The translations under genes and the position numbers were made by a program. This document shows positions 25,172-33,693 of a DNA stretch of 64,000 nucleotides, piece after piece. The notes beneath the pieces are model-generated. The model made no database searches. It worked only from the letters and a program-made list of their open reading frames with translations, and was not told the origin of the DNA. Numbering within the stretch: the first letter of the stretch is position 1; each line of letters starts with the position of its first letter. The stretch covers positions 248,001 through 312,000 of the forward strand of contig DDFK01000004.1 in assembly GCA_002337145.1 (NCBI GenBank), given 5' to 3'. The stretch comes from Chitinophagaceae bacterium UBA1930. Its GTDB lineage: Bacteria; Bacteroidota; Bacteroidia; Chitinophagales; Chitinophagaceae.

Positions 25172-26347
25172 CTAGTTTGTCTTTGCTTCTTTTGCCCCAT
25201 TAAAGAAATGGAGCATGCTTTGCAAGTTGTTAGCCGACTGCATAGTTGCCACCATATCCAATGCATCTGTTGTTGCAATAGCGGTACGGCTTAGCATGCC
25301 CTGTTCATAATTTGCAATGGCTGCTTCAACCGTATCATGACCTGCTATGCAAAGGGCTTCATACAGTTCCAATGCATCTAGCATGGCCTGGTTTACACCT
25401 TCACCAACTGGTGGGGTTGCATGTGCCGCATCGCCAATCATGGTTAGGTTGGGCAATGTTTGCCAGTATTGGTTTGCAGGAAAATAATATTGCGGTCTTA
25501 CAACAAAATAGGATGCATTGCTTGCAAATATTTCGTGCCAGTCGTAGCTCCAGTCTGCAAAACGTTCTTTGAACCAAGCATGCACCTGTGCTTTATCGGC
25601 AAAGCTGCTGGCTGCTGTTTTTGCCCAGTCTTCGGTTTCACGGGTACTGGTGTAAAACGAAAGTGAGCCTTCGCCTTTTGCACTCAGGAAAACAGTTTTG
25701 CCGTTCCATAAAGCAAATACTTTTCCGCCATTGGTCAGTTGCCATAACTGCGGTGCATTGGTTGCTGCATTGTACACATTGCCTTCAACAATGGTAAAGC
25801 CAGAGTATACCCGTTGTATATCGGTAACGTATTTTCTTACTTGCGAGTTGGAGCCATCTGCCGCAATTACCAAATCGGCATAGGCCGTGGTGCCGTTTTC
25901 AAAAAAGAGGTTCCATCCATTGCCATTCTGTTGCAGCGAAGAAAATTTGGAACCCCAAACAATGGTATCATCATGCAATGATGCAATCAATAAATCACGC
26001 AATGGCCCCCGGTCAATTTCGGGTCTTGCATATTCACTGTCCAAGTCTTGCAAAGGCAATTCATCACGCTCGGTATAATGAATAGTGGCATTGTTGTCAA
26101 CAATGGTCATCCTTTCCGCACCCGGTCGATAGCTTTGTTTAAATGCCTGCATTAGCCCGGCAATGTTTAATGCTTTCAGTCCCGATTCATAATGAAGGTC
26201 CAGTGTGGCACCTTGTTGGCGGCCAGATTTATTGTTGTCCCTTTCGTACACTTTTACACTAAGGCCTTTAACTTGAAGCAGCCTTGCCAATGTCAGTCCA
26301 CCTGGGCCACCGCCAACAATGGCTATTTGTTTGTTTTGTAGTAACAT
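25172..26347 (-). CDS. FAD-dependent monooxygenase, diverged Tet(X)-related paralog
   Basis: A 391-residue class A flavin monooxygenase starting LLQNKQIAIVGGGPGGLTLA, nearly identical in its first residues to its neighbour at 24900. The FAD motifs GGGPGG, the DG motif VIAADGSNSQVRKYVTD and GDAAHATPPVGEGVNQAM are intact. The Tet(X) substrate-site words are not kept (PPFAGQG becomes PPVGEGVN; the Gln192 region differs), so a different substrate is likely. I start at 26347, where the upstream block shared with the neighbour begins; the longer frame adds nine residues. The pair probably arose by tandem duplication followed by divergence. Confidence 0.87.
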   Translation of the reverse strand: MLLQNKQIAIVGGGPGGLTLARLLQVKGLSVKVYERDNNKSGRQQGATLDLHYESGLKALNIAGLMQAFKQSYRPGAERMTIVDNNATIHYTERDELPLQDLDSEYARPEIDRGPLRDLLIASLHDDTIVWGSKFSSLQQNGNGWNLFFENGTTAYADLVIAADGSNSQVRKYVTDIQRVYSGFTIVEGNVYNAATNAPQLWQLTNGGKVFALWNGKTVFLSAKGEGSLSFYTSTRETEDWAKTAASSFADKAQVHAWFKERFADWSYDWHEIFASNASYFVVRPQYYFPANQYWQTLPNLTMIGDAAHATPPVGEGVNQAMLDALELYEALCIAGHDTVEAAIANYEQGMLSRTAIATTDALDMVATMQSANNLQSMLHFFNGAKEAKTN

Positions 26348-26393
26348 GATTTTGCTTGTTTTAATACAATGCAAAATTGTTGATGGACCAAGA

Positions 26394-26420
26394 AATGGAA
26401 TAGTAAAAATCAGCCGTTTT
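26394..26420 (-). promoter_or_regulatory. Conserved upstream box shared by two monooxygenase genes (copy 2)
   Basis: A 27-base block identical to 24947-24973 is located 47-73 bases before the start at 26347. Downstream of it both leaders also share an ACAATTTT word and GCAAAATCATG at the start codon. Confidence 0.65.
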
Positions 26421-26468
26421 AGGAAGAAGCAGGGGATGCTTCTGAATTTACGAAGCAGCTTTATTTAA

Positions 26469-26525
26469 GCCACGAATGGCACTAATTGACACAAATAGTT
26501 TGTGCTCATTTGCGTTATTCGTGGC
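26469..26525. repeat. Palindromic repeat with GCCACGAAT ends
   Basis: GCCACGAAT (26469-26477) is mirrored by ATTCGTGGC (26517-26525). The interior has related words (GACACAAAT, TTTGTGCTC). The right-hand arm recurs at 27342-27370. It lies just after the AraC gene and before the monooxygenase promoter. Confidence 0.7.
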
Positions 26526-26534
26526 AAATGGATT

Positions 26535-27290
26535 TTAAGTGGGAAGCTTTTTAATGGCAAGGATATCTATGAATCGTTCATCCTTGTTCTTGCTCAGTTC
26601 CTTTGGCGTAACGCCTGCGTACTTCTTTATTTCTTTGATAAAATGGTTCTGGTCTGTAAAATTCTGTTCGGGAAAAAGCTTGCCTTCGCTGATATGTTTG
26701 AACGAAGCCCTGAACCGTAATATGTTGCAATAGGCCTTTAGTGAAATGCCAAACTGCTGGTTGAAGTAACGGTTTATTTGACGGCTGCTCCAGAATACTT
26801 TTTCCGAAAGTTCCTTTACTGTCATCGAGCCTTCAGATCCATAAATGAATTCAAACAACTGCTGCTTCCTGTTGTCGATATTTTCGGGTGAAATGCTTTT
26901 GATTTGTTGTGTTGCTTTGTGGCAAAAGCTTTCAATGTTGCTGGTGTCGCTTTCTTCAAACTGCCAGAAGTCATTGGAGAGTGGCTTGCCCTCATTCAGC
27001 ACAGTTTTAATGGAGTCGCCTAACAGGTATTCCACGGCCAATAGTTTAAGCCCGATGGTACATATTTTCATTCCTTTTTCAATAACCACTTGTGATGATT
27101 CGGTATCAATGCCCCTTATAAACAATTCCCAACCTCTGTTACCTGTTTTCATCAGCGTCATATCAACCATGCCATTGGGCAATATGGTAGATGGTATGTC
27201 TTTGCCTGTATTGTTTTCCAGCATCCAAAAGCTATGCACAAAATGTGCAATGGATGGGTGGGGCAAAGCTGATGTGATGGAGAGTTCCAT
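26535..27290 (-). CDS. AraC-family transcriptional regulator
   Basis: A 251-residue protein. The N-terminal part (residues about 10-130: HFVHSFWMLENN, ILPNGMVDMTLM, IKTVLNEGKPLS) has the pattern of a DUF6597-type sensing domain common in Bacteroidota regulators. The C-terminal part is an AraC DNA-binding domain (MTVKELSEKVFWSSRQINRY; GKLFPEQNFTDQNHFIKEIK; YAGVTPKELSKNKDE). It lies upstream of, and on the same strand as, the two flavin monooxygenases. Regulation of those genes through the shared 27-base box is an attractive inference, not shown. Confidence 0.88.
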   Translation of the reverse strand: MELSITSALPHPSIAHFVHSFWMLENNTGKDIPSTILPNGMVDMTLMKTGNRGWELFIRGIDTESSQVVIEKGMKICTIGLKLLAVEYLLGDSIKTVLNEGKPLSNDFWQFEESDTSNIESFCHKATQQIKSISPENIDNRKQQLFEFIYGSEGSMTVKELSEKVFWSSRQINRYFNQQFGISLKAYCNILRFRASFKHISEGKLFPEQNFTDQNHFIKEIKKYAGVTPKELSKNKDERFIDILAIKKLPT

Positions 27291-27341
27291 TTTTTATGTA
27301 CTTGTATTGAGGTAAAAGTCAACACTCAAATGTACAGCTAT

Positions 27342-27440
27342 CATTCGTGTTCATTTGTGCTATTCGTGGCAACAATATCCTCTCTTGCAAAGCAAGAAAA
27401 ATCCGTGGTCATCCATCTAACCCGTGTTATCCATGTGCTC
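27342..27440 (+). repeat. Composite repeat: ATTCGTGGC arm plus REP-like unit
   Basis: First comes an arm ending CTATTCGTGGCAAC, like the right arm of 26469-26525. Then a hairpin TCTTGC-AAA-GCAAGA (27383-27397) is followed by AAATCCGTGGTCATCC and a tail ending ATCCATGTGC. It is placed in the leader region of the tolC-type gene. Confidence 0.7.
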
Positions 27441-27511
27441 AAACCTTTGCTTCAAAATTACTTCAAAATGTTGTTTTCATTTTGCCTAACGAACATTCGA
27501 AACCCCATTTC

Positions 27512-28900
27512 ATGATGTACAGCAAGCAGCTAACCTACCTGTTCCTCTTCCTGTTTTTATGGGCAACAGGTTACAGTCAAAAAATAATAACGCTAAAAGA
27601 GGCAGTTGAAACAGCGGTGAACAATTACCCGTCCATCAAGGCGAAATCCAATTATATCAATGCTTCCAAGGCAGCAGTAGAGCAGACGAAACGCGAAACA
27701 TTGCCCAATTTCATCCTGTCCATACAACAGGATTACGGCACCGTAAACGGGCAGAACGGGGCATTGTATGGCCTGGGCGGTTATGGCGTAGCGTCTTCGG
27801 GTGCAGCGTTGCCATCACAAAACTGGAATGCAGGCTTTGGTGGCCTGTACCTCACCAATATAAACTGGGATTTCTTTGCGTTTGGCAGGGTGAAGGAAAG
27901 GGTAAAAGCAGCACAGTCATACATAGTAAGGGATGAGAACGATCAACAGCAGGAACTGTTCCAGCATCAAATAAAAGTAGCCGCGGCTTACCTTAATTTG
28001 TTGGCAGCACAACGCATAACACGCTCACAGCAATACAACCTGAACCGGGCCGATACCATTAAAAAAGTAGTGACCACCCGTGCAAAGAACGGGCTGATTG
28101 CAGGGGTTGATTCATCGCAGGCCAATGCAGAAGTATCCAATGCCAAGAGTGCGTTGATATTGGCCAAAGATGCAGAGCAGGAACGGGCTAATCAGTTGGC
28201 CTTACTAATGGGCATACCGCAACAGGATTTTATGTTGGACTCTTTGTTCGTCAATACCCTGCCTGCTGCGTTTGTGGATACGGTAACGGTAATGCACCCT
28301 TTGTTGCAATACTATAAAAGTAGGATTGATGTAAGCGAGCAACAATTGAAGTACATCAAGACATTAAAGTATCCAACCTTTTCTTTGTTTGGTGTTTTTC
28401 AAACAAGGGGGTCGGGCTTCTCTTCCAATTATACAGTTGACCAATCGGCCTATACACACGATTATATAGAAGGCATAAAACCTACACGCAGCAATTATTT
28501 ATTGGGTGTGGGTGCCACATGGAACATTACTTCGTTAGCAAGGATCAAACAACAAGAGAAGGCTCAAAGCTTTGTATCTAAAGGCTTGCAAGAAGAATAC
28601 AATACAATTAACCTGCAATTAAAAGCACAGCAATCATTGGCTGAAACAAAAATTGCCAATGCTATTGCCAATTACAACGAAGCACCTGTTCAAGTGAAAT
28701 CTGCTTCGGATGCTTATTTGCAAAAATCAGTGCTTTATAAAAACGGACTAACCAATATCATAGATGTTACGCAGACATTGTATGCATTGAATAGGGCAGA
28801 AACCAATCGTGATATAGCATTCAGTAATGTTTGGCAATCACTGTTGTTGAAAGCTGCTTCAATGGGAGATTTTAACCTGTTTATCAGTCAGGTAAAATAA
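27512..28900 (+). CDS. TolC-family outer membrane efflux protein
   Basis: A 462-residue protein with a signal peptide (SKQLTYLFLFLFLWATGYSQ) and the two long coiled helix pairs of the OEP/TolC family, for example KIITLKEAVETAVNNYPSIK near the N-terminus and LKAQQSLAETKIANAIANYN near the C-terminus. It forms the outer membrane channel of a tripartite pump with the RND permease and adaptor that follow. I start at the first of two adjacent ATGs at 27512; the upstream extension runs through repeat DNA. The order channel, permease, adaptor is unusual compared with adaptor-first operons. Confidence 0.92.
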   Translation: MMYSKQLTYLFLFLFLWATGYSQKIITLKEAVETAVNNYPSIKAKSNYINASKAAVEQTKRETLPNFILSIQQDYGTVNGQNGALYGLGGYGVASSGAALPSQNWNAGFGGLYLTNINWDFFAFGRVKERVKAAQSYIVRDENDQQQELFQHQIKVAAAYLNLLAAQRITRSQQYNLNRADTIKKVVTTRAKNGLIAGVDSSQANAEVSNAKSALILAKDAEQERANQLALLMGIPQQDFMLDSLFVNTLPAAFVDTVTVMHPLLQYYKSRIDVSEQQLKYIKTLKYPTFSLFGVFQTRGSGFSSNYTVDQSAYTHDYIEGIKPTRSNYLLGVGATWNITSLARIKQQEKAQSFVSKGLQEEYNTINLQLKAQQSLAETKIANAIANYNEAPVQVKSASDAYLQKSVLYKNGLTNIIDVTQTLYALNRAETNRDIAFSNVWQSLLLKAASMGDFNLFISQVK

Positions 28901-28930
28901 AAACAGTAAACGCTATGCTCAAGAATATAA

Positions 28931-29065
28931 GCACACGGATGGTACAGGTTGAACGGATGCTCACTGATTGGATTTTGCAAAGCAAAATTTGGATTATCCA
29001 GAATGGTGCTACTATGTAGAGCGGTTATCTGTGATTATCTGTTCAACCCGTTTTATCCGTGTGCC
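28931..29065. repeat. Inverted pair of REP-like units between tolC and RND genes
   Basis: The left end GCACACGGATGGTACAGG is mirrored by the right end, whose complement reads GCACACGGATAAAACGGG. Next to the left arm is a 7-bp hairpin ATTTTGC-AAA-GCAAAAT (28972-28988). The element fills most of the 191-base gap inside the efflux operon. Confidence 0.8.
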
Positions 29066-29091
29066 CCAAAAAACCTCAATAAATTCTTTAC

Positions 29092-32000
29092 ATGAACCTC
29101 ATAAAACTCGCACTTCGAAAACCAATTTCCATACTTGTTCTGGTAGCAGGTCTGTTGTTCTTTGGTATCAGTTCCATCAGGGACATCAAGGTGGATATAT
29201 TACCCAAGATGAACCTGCCTGTTATTTACATTGCACACCCTTTTGGTGGCTATACGCCCACACAAATGGAATCGTATTTTGGTAAGCAATACGTAAACAT
29301 TCTATTGTTTGCAAATGGCATAAAAACTATTGAGACGAAGAATATACAGGGTCTGATGCTGATGAAACTCACTTACTACGAAGGTACCAACATGGCACAG
29401 GCCGCATCGGAATTGAGTGCTTTGTCAAACAGGGCACAGGCAATTTTTCCACCCGGTACGCAGCCGCCTTTTATCATCAGGTTCGATGCTTCTTCGTTGC
29501 CAGTTGGGCAATTGGTACTAAGCAGTGCAACACGTAGCAACAACGAACTGCAGGACCTTGCAAACGTATATGTGCGTGCATCGTTCACTTCCATACCCGG
29601 TTTGTTGGCACCACCGCCTTTTGGTGGAAACATACGTACGGTGGAAATCAATGTAAGTCCAGAAGCCTTGCGTAGCCATAACCTTACGCCCGACCAGATA
29701 GTGGAAGCCATACGCCTGAACAACCAAACTGCCCCATCGGGCAACGTGCGTATAGGCAACAAGCAATACATAACACCTACCAACAATACCATTAAACAGA
29801 TAAAGGATTTTGAGAACATTCCCTTATTTAAAGGTGGCGTACAGAACCTGTATTTACGCGATGTGGCAACAGTTAAAGATGGTGCCGATGTAACCGCAGG
29901 CTATGCATTGATCAATGGTAAGCGTTCCGTATATGTAAGCATTGCAAAATCTGCCGATGCATCTACCTGGGAAGTGGTGAACAACTTAAAGGCCAACCTG
30001 CCTAAAATACAAAGCACATTGCCAGAAGATGTGAAACTGTCTTACGAATTTGACCAATCCGTTTACGTAATCAACGCAGTGGAAAGCCTGGTAAGCGAGG
30101 GTATTATCGGAGCATTACTTACGGGTCTTATGGTATTGCTGTTTCTTGGCGACAGGCGTGCAGCATTGATTGTAATATTGACCATTCCCATTTCCATCAT
30201 CTCCGGTGTGCTGTTCCTGAAACTGTTTGGGCAAACCATCAATATCATGTCGTTAAGTGGACTAGCACTGGCAATAGGTATATTGGTAGATGAGAGTACC
30301 GTAACCATCGAAAATATCCACCAGCACTTTGATATGGGCAAACCCAAAGCCCTTGCCATATGGGATGCATGTAAAGAAATTGCCTTCCCGAAATTGCTGA
30401 TATTGTTCTGCATACTTGCCGTATTTGCCCCCGCATTTACCATGGCGGGTATACCGGGTGCACTGTTCCTGCCGTTGGCTTTGGCCATTGGCTGCTCCAT
30501 GGTCATCTCGTTTTTATTGTCGCAAACCTTTGTGCCTGTTATGGCCAACTGGTTAATGAAGACGCATACATCAAAGCATCATGACAAAGAAGCGGTTTTG
30601 CCAAACGATGCTGCGGCGTTTGAAGCATGTGGTCTTACAGCGGAATCGGAGAAAGACACATTTGACCAAAAGAAGATACTGGTAGAAAGGGAAGACTTTA
30701 ACAACGATGGTAAAATCAGTGGTTTTGAAAAATTCCGTAACCGTTTCATGCGTTTTACCACACGCATGCTGCCTTTCAGGAAACCAATTGTAATTGTGTA
30801 CCTCTTGCTTGTTTCTGGTGCAGCAGTTTTGTTGCTCAACAATATAGGCAGGGATGTATTGCCCAAAACAAATGCAAGCCAGTTTCAGCTTAGGTTGCGT
30901 GCACCCGAAGGCACCCGTATAGAACGTACCGAAGAAAAGGTATTGACTGTTTTGGATGAACTGAAAAAGATGGTGGGGCAGGAGCATATAGCCATTACAT
31001 CGGTATATGTTGGGCAGCACCCCTCGTTGTTTTCCGTAAGCCCTATCTACCTGTTTATGGCCGGACCACATGAGGCTGTGTTTCAGGTGAGCCTGAAAGA
31101 TTACTATGTAGACATGGATGCTTTTAAAGACAAGGTACGCAACCGTGTAAAGCAGGTGTTGCCTGATGTTAAGCTGTCGTTTGAACCCATTGAGTTAACG
31201 GATAAAGTATTGAGTCAAGGGTCGCCAACACCTATAGAAGTACGTATTGCGGGCAAGAACAAAAAGCTGAATGAAGAATATGCCAACAAGGTTGCAGAAA
31301 AATTGAAGGGACTAAACTATATGCGTGATGTGCAAGTTGCACAGTCATTAAAATACCCTGCCCTTAATATTGATATAGACCGTACAAAAGCTGCACAGTT
31401 GGGTGTGGACATGAACGATGTTTCACGCTCGCTGATTGCTGCAACGTCCTCTTCTCGCTATACCGAAAAGAATGTATGGCTGGATGAAAAGATCGGACTC
31501 TCCTACAATGTGCAGGTGCAAGTGCCCTTGAACGAAATGAACAGCAAGACAGAGATGGAAGAGATACCTATTTTACGCAATACTGCACGCCCTGTGTTGG
31601 GCGATGTAGCAACCATTACACCCGATACAACGTATGGCGAAAACGATAACCTCGGTGCCATGCCTTATGTATCTGTTACGGCAAACCTCAACAACAAAGA
31701 TCTTGGCGATGCCTCAAAAGATGTAGAAAATGTAATAGCATCTTTAGGCAAACTGCCCCGTGGCTTGTTTGTGGAAAGGATCGGTTTAAGTAAGGTGTTG
31801 ACCGAAACATTAAGCAGCTTACAGTCGGGTTTATTGGTGGCAATCGTGGTTATCTTTCTCATGCTCTCCGCTAACTTTCAATCATTCAAAGTGCCACTGG
31901 TTATATTAACAACAGTGCCAGCAGTTGTGTTGGGTTCGTTGGTGCTGCTTAGGCTAACAGGCTCTACATTAAACCTGCAATCCTATATGGGTATCATCAT

Positions 32001-32379
32001 GTCTGTAGGTGTGTCCATTGCAAATGCCGTACTATTAATAACCAATGCAGAGCAGTTGCGTAAGCACAACGGCGATGCGTTAAAGTCGGCAAAAGAAGCA
32101 GCAGCACTGCGTTTGCGGCCTATTGTAATGACAAGCCTTGCCATGGTGGTAGGTATGCTGCCAATGGCCATTGGTCATGGCGAAGGTGGCGACCAGGTAT
32201 CTCCACTAGGCCGTGCAGTGATTGGTGGGCTTGTCGCATCAACTTTTGCAGTGTTATTGATACTGCCATTGGTATTTGCTTGGGTGCAGGGCAAAACATC
32301 CACCGTGTCAGTATCACTCGATCCCGAAGACAAAGACAGCATACACTATATCCCTTCATTATACGATACAAAAAAATAA
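29092..32379 (+). CDS. RND-family efflux permease with EF-hand-like loop
   Basis: A 1095-residue inner-membrane pump of the AcrB/RND superfamily with 12 helices and two large periplasmic loops. It starts LIKLALRKPISILVLVAGLL. In helix 4 the charged pair is Asp400-Glu401 (GILVDESTVTIEN) instead of Asp-Asp, and the helix 10 segment VGVSIANAVLLITNAEQLR lacks the Lys found in AcrB, so it belongs to a different RND subgroup. The cytosolic loop between the two halves holds a canonical EF-hand loop at residues 535-546 (DFNNDGKISGFE). It works with the TolC-type channel upstream and the adaptor downstream. Substrate unknown. Confidence 0.94.
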   Translation: MNLIKLALRKPISILVLVAGLLFFGISSIRDIKVDILPKMNLPVIYIAHPFGGYTPTQMESYFGKQYVNILLFANGIKTIETKNIQGLMLMKLTYYEGTNMAQAASELSALSNRAQAIFPPGTQPPFIIRFDASSLPVGQLVLSSATRSNNELQDLANVYVRASFTSIPGLLAPPPFGGNIRTVEINVSPEALRSHNLTPDQIVEAIRLNNQTAPSGNVRIGNKQYITPTNNTIKQIKDFENIPLFKGGVQNLYLRDVATVKDGADVTAGYALINGKRSVYVSIAKSADASTWEVVNNLKANLPKIQSTLPEDVKLSYEFDQSVYVINAVESLVSEGIIGALLTGLMVLLFLGDRRAALIVILTIPISIISGVLFLKLFGQTINIMSLSGLALAIGILVDESTVTIENIHQHFDMGKPKALAIWDACKEIAFPKLLILFCILAVFAPAFTMAGIPGALFLPLALAIGCSMVISFLLSQTFVPVMANWLMKTHTSKHHDKEAVLPNDAAAFEACGLTAESEKDTFDQKKILVEREDFNNDGKISGFEKFRNRFMRFTTRMLPFRKPIVIVYLLLVSGAAVLLLNNIGRDVLPKTNASQFQLRLRAPEGTRIERTEEKVLTVLDELKKMVGQEHIAITSVYVGQHPSLFSVSPIYLFMAGPHEAVFQVSLKDYYVDMDAFKDKVRNRVKQVLPDVKLSFEPIELTDKVLSQGSPTPIEVRIAGKNKKLNEEYANKVAEKLKGLNYMRDVQVAQSLKYPALNIDIDRTKAAQLGVDMNDVSRSLIAATSSSRYTEKNVWLDEKIGLSYNVQVQVPLNEMNSKTEMEEIPILRNTARPVLGDVATITPDTTYGENDNLGAMPYVSVTANLNNKDLGDASKDVENVIASLGKLPRGLFVERIGLSKVLTETLSSLQSGLLVAIVVIFLMLSANFQSFKVPLVILTTVPAVVLGSLVLLRLTGSTLNLQSYMGIIMSVGVSIANAVLLITNAEQLRKHNGDALKSAKEAAALRLRPIVMTSLAMVVGMLPMAIGHGEGGDQVSPLGRAVIGGLVASTFAVLLILPLVFAWVQGKTSTVSVSLDPEDKDSIHYIPSLYDTKK

Positions 32380-32427
32380 ACTATGGTCAGCATATTTTTT
32401 AAACAGCAATACGCCAAGCATCATATC

Positions 32428-33528
32428 ATGAACATCCTTACCTATAAGCCGCTGAACGCCCTAACCCCCTTGTTGTTTTTAGGGCTGGTATTGAGTAGTT
32501 GCCACTCCACACCAAAAGAAGAAGAAAAAACAAGTATTGAAAAAACTGTAGTGCCCACTTTTGTACTGCAAAAGGGCAAGCTCTCCTCAACACTGGATAT
32601 GCCAGGCGAGTTGGTTGCCTTTCAGCAAGTGGACCTTTATGCCAAAGTAAACAGTTTTGTAAAAAAACTGAATGTAGATGTTGGCTCGGAAGTAAGTGCC
32701 GGTCAGCTATTGGCCATCATGGAAGCACCGGAAATCAATTCGCAACTGTCGGGTGCAGAATCAAGGCTGAAATCTTTGGAAGCAATATACATAGCCAGCA
32801 AAGCCAACTATAACCGTTTGTTGGAAACAAGTAAGACGCCTGGCACCATATCGCCCAACGACCTTGACCAGGCATTGGCAAAACAACAATCAGACAATGC
32901 ACAATGGCAGGCCGCCAAAGCTGCATACCGGGAAATAACAGACAACCGGAACTACCTGGAAATACGGGCACCGTTCAATGGGGTAATCACTGCAAGAAAT
33001 GTAAGTGCCGGTGCTTATGTGGGCCCATCGGGCAAAGGTTCTGAACTGCCTTTGTTTACCTTGCAGGAACAGAAGAAACTGCGTTTGGTAGTTGCCGTGC
33101 CCGAAGCATACACTGCTTACCTCAACGATAAGAACGAGATCAGTTTCTCCGTACGATCATTGCCTGGGCAAAAATTCACGGCCAAAGTGCAACGCCTGGC
33201 CGGTGCGTTGGACAACAAGCTGCGTTCGCAACGCATAGAAATGGATGTCATTAACAACAATAAAAAACTATTGCCCGGCATGGTAGCGGAAATCTCTATT
33301 CCATTGCCTGCAAAAGATAGTACTTTCATTGTTCCCGAAACTTCCATCATCAATTCTGCCGAAGGCCTGTTTGTGATTAAATCAAACAAGGGTAAAGCAG
33401 AATGGCTACCGATACAAAAGGGTAGGGCACAACAAGAAAAAGTAGAAGTGTTCGGCAACTTGATTACAGGCGATAGCATCGTTACAAAGGCTACAGAAGA
33501 AATAAGGAAAGGTTCGTCTATTAATTAA
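32428..33528 (+). CDS. RND efflux periplasmic adaptor (MFP), lipoprotein
   Basis: A 366-residue membrane fusion protein. The N-terminus is a lipoprotein signal with lipobox LVLSSC, so the protein is probably anchored by its Cys. Barrel-sandwich, alpha-hairpin and beta-barrel parts follow in the usual order: LVAFQQVDLYAKVNSFVKKL, VDVGSEVSAGQLLAIMEAPE, a helical hairpin at about 110-165, then FNGVITARNVSAGAYV. It links the RND permease to the outer membrane channel. I use the ATG at 32428; the frame extends 15 residues upstream without a better start. The permease stop is 48 bases upstream, so they are cotranscribed. Confidence 0.92.
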   Translation: MNILTYKPLNALTPLLFLGLVLSSCHSTPKEEEKTSIEKTVVPTFVLQKGKLSSTLDMPGELVAFQQVDLYAKVNSFVKKLNVDVGSEVSAGQLLAIMEAPEINSQLSGAESRLKSLEAIYIASKANYNRLLETSKTPGTISPNDLDQALAKQQSDNAQWQAAKAAYREITDNRNYLEIRAPFNGVITARNVSAGAYVGPSGKGSELPLFTLQEQKKLRLVVAVPEAYTAYLNDKNEISFSVRSLPGQKFTAKVQRLAGALDNKLRSQRIEMDVINNNKKLLPGMVAEISIPLPAKDSTFIVPETSIINSAEGLFVIKSNKGKAEWLPIQKGRAQQEKVEVFGNLITGDSIVTKATEEIRKGSSIN

Positions 33529-33536
33529 AAAATAAT

Positions 33537-33671
33537 GGCACACGGATGAAAAGAATTGGACGGATAGTCACTGATTTATTTTGCTTCGCAAAATGTTAGA
33601 TTATGCACATGTTATTGCCAAGCGATAACATAATCTGTGACTATCCGTTTAACCAGTATCATCCGTGTGCC
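33537..33671. repeat. Inverted pair of REP-like units after the efflux operon
   Basis: GGCACACGGATG at the left is mirrored by CATCCGTGTGCC at the right, with pairing continuing through GGATAGTCAC over about 40 bases per arm. A hairpin ATTTTGC-TTC-GCAAAAT (33578-33594) adjoins the left arm and a second hairpin AGATTATG / CATAATCT closes the centre. This is the most complete copy in the window. Confidence 0.85.
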
Positions 33672-33693
33672 ACAAAAAGTAAAAAACAATTTT

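Noticed and set aside
32383..32428. Start of the efflux adaptor at 32383
   Set aside because: It would place 15 residues ahead of the lipoprotein signal; the ATG at 32428 gives a normal lipoprotein N-terminus.
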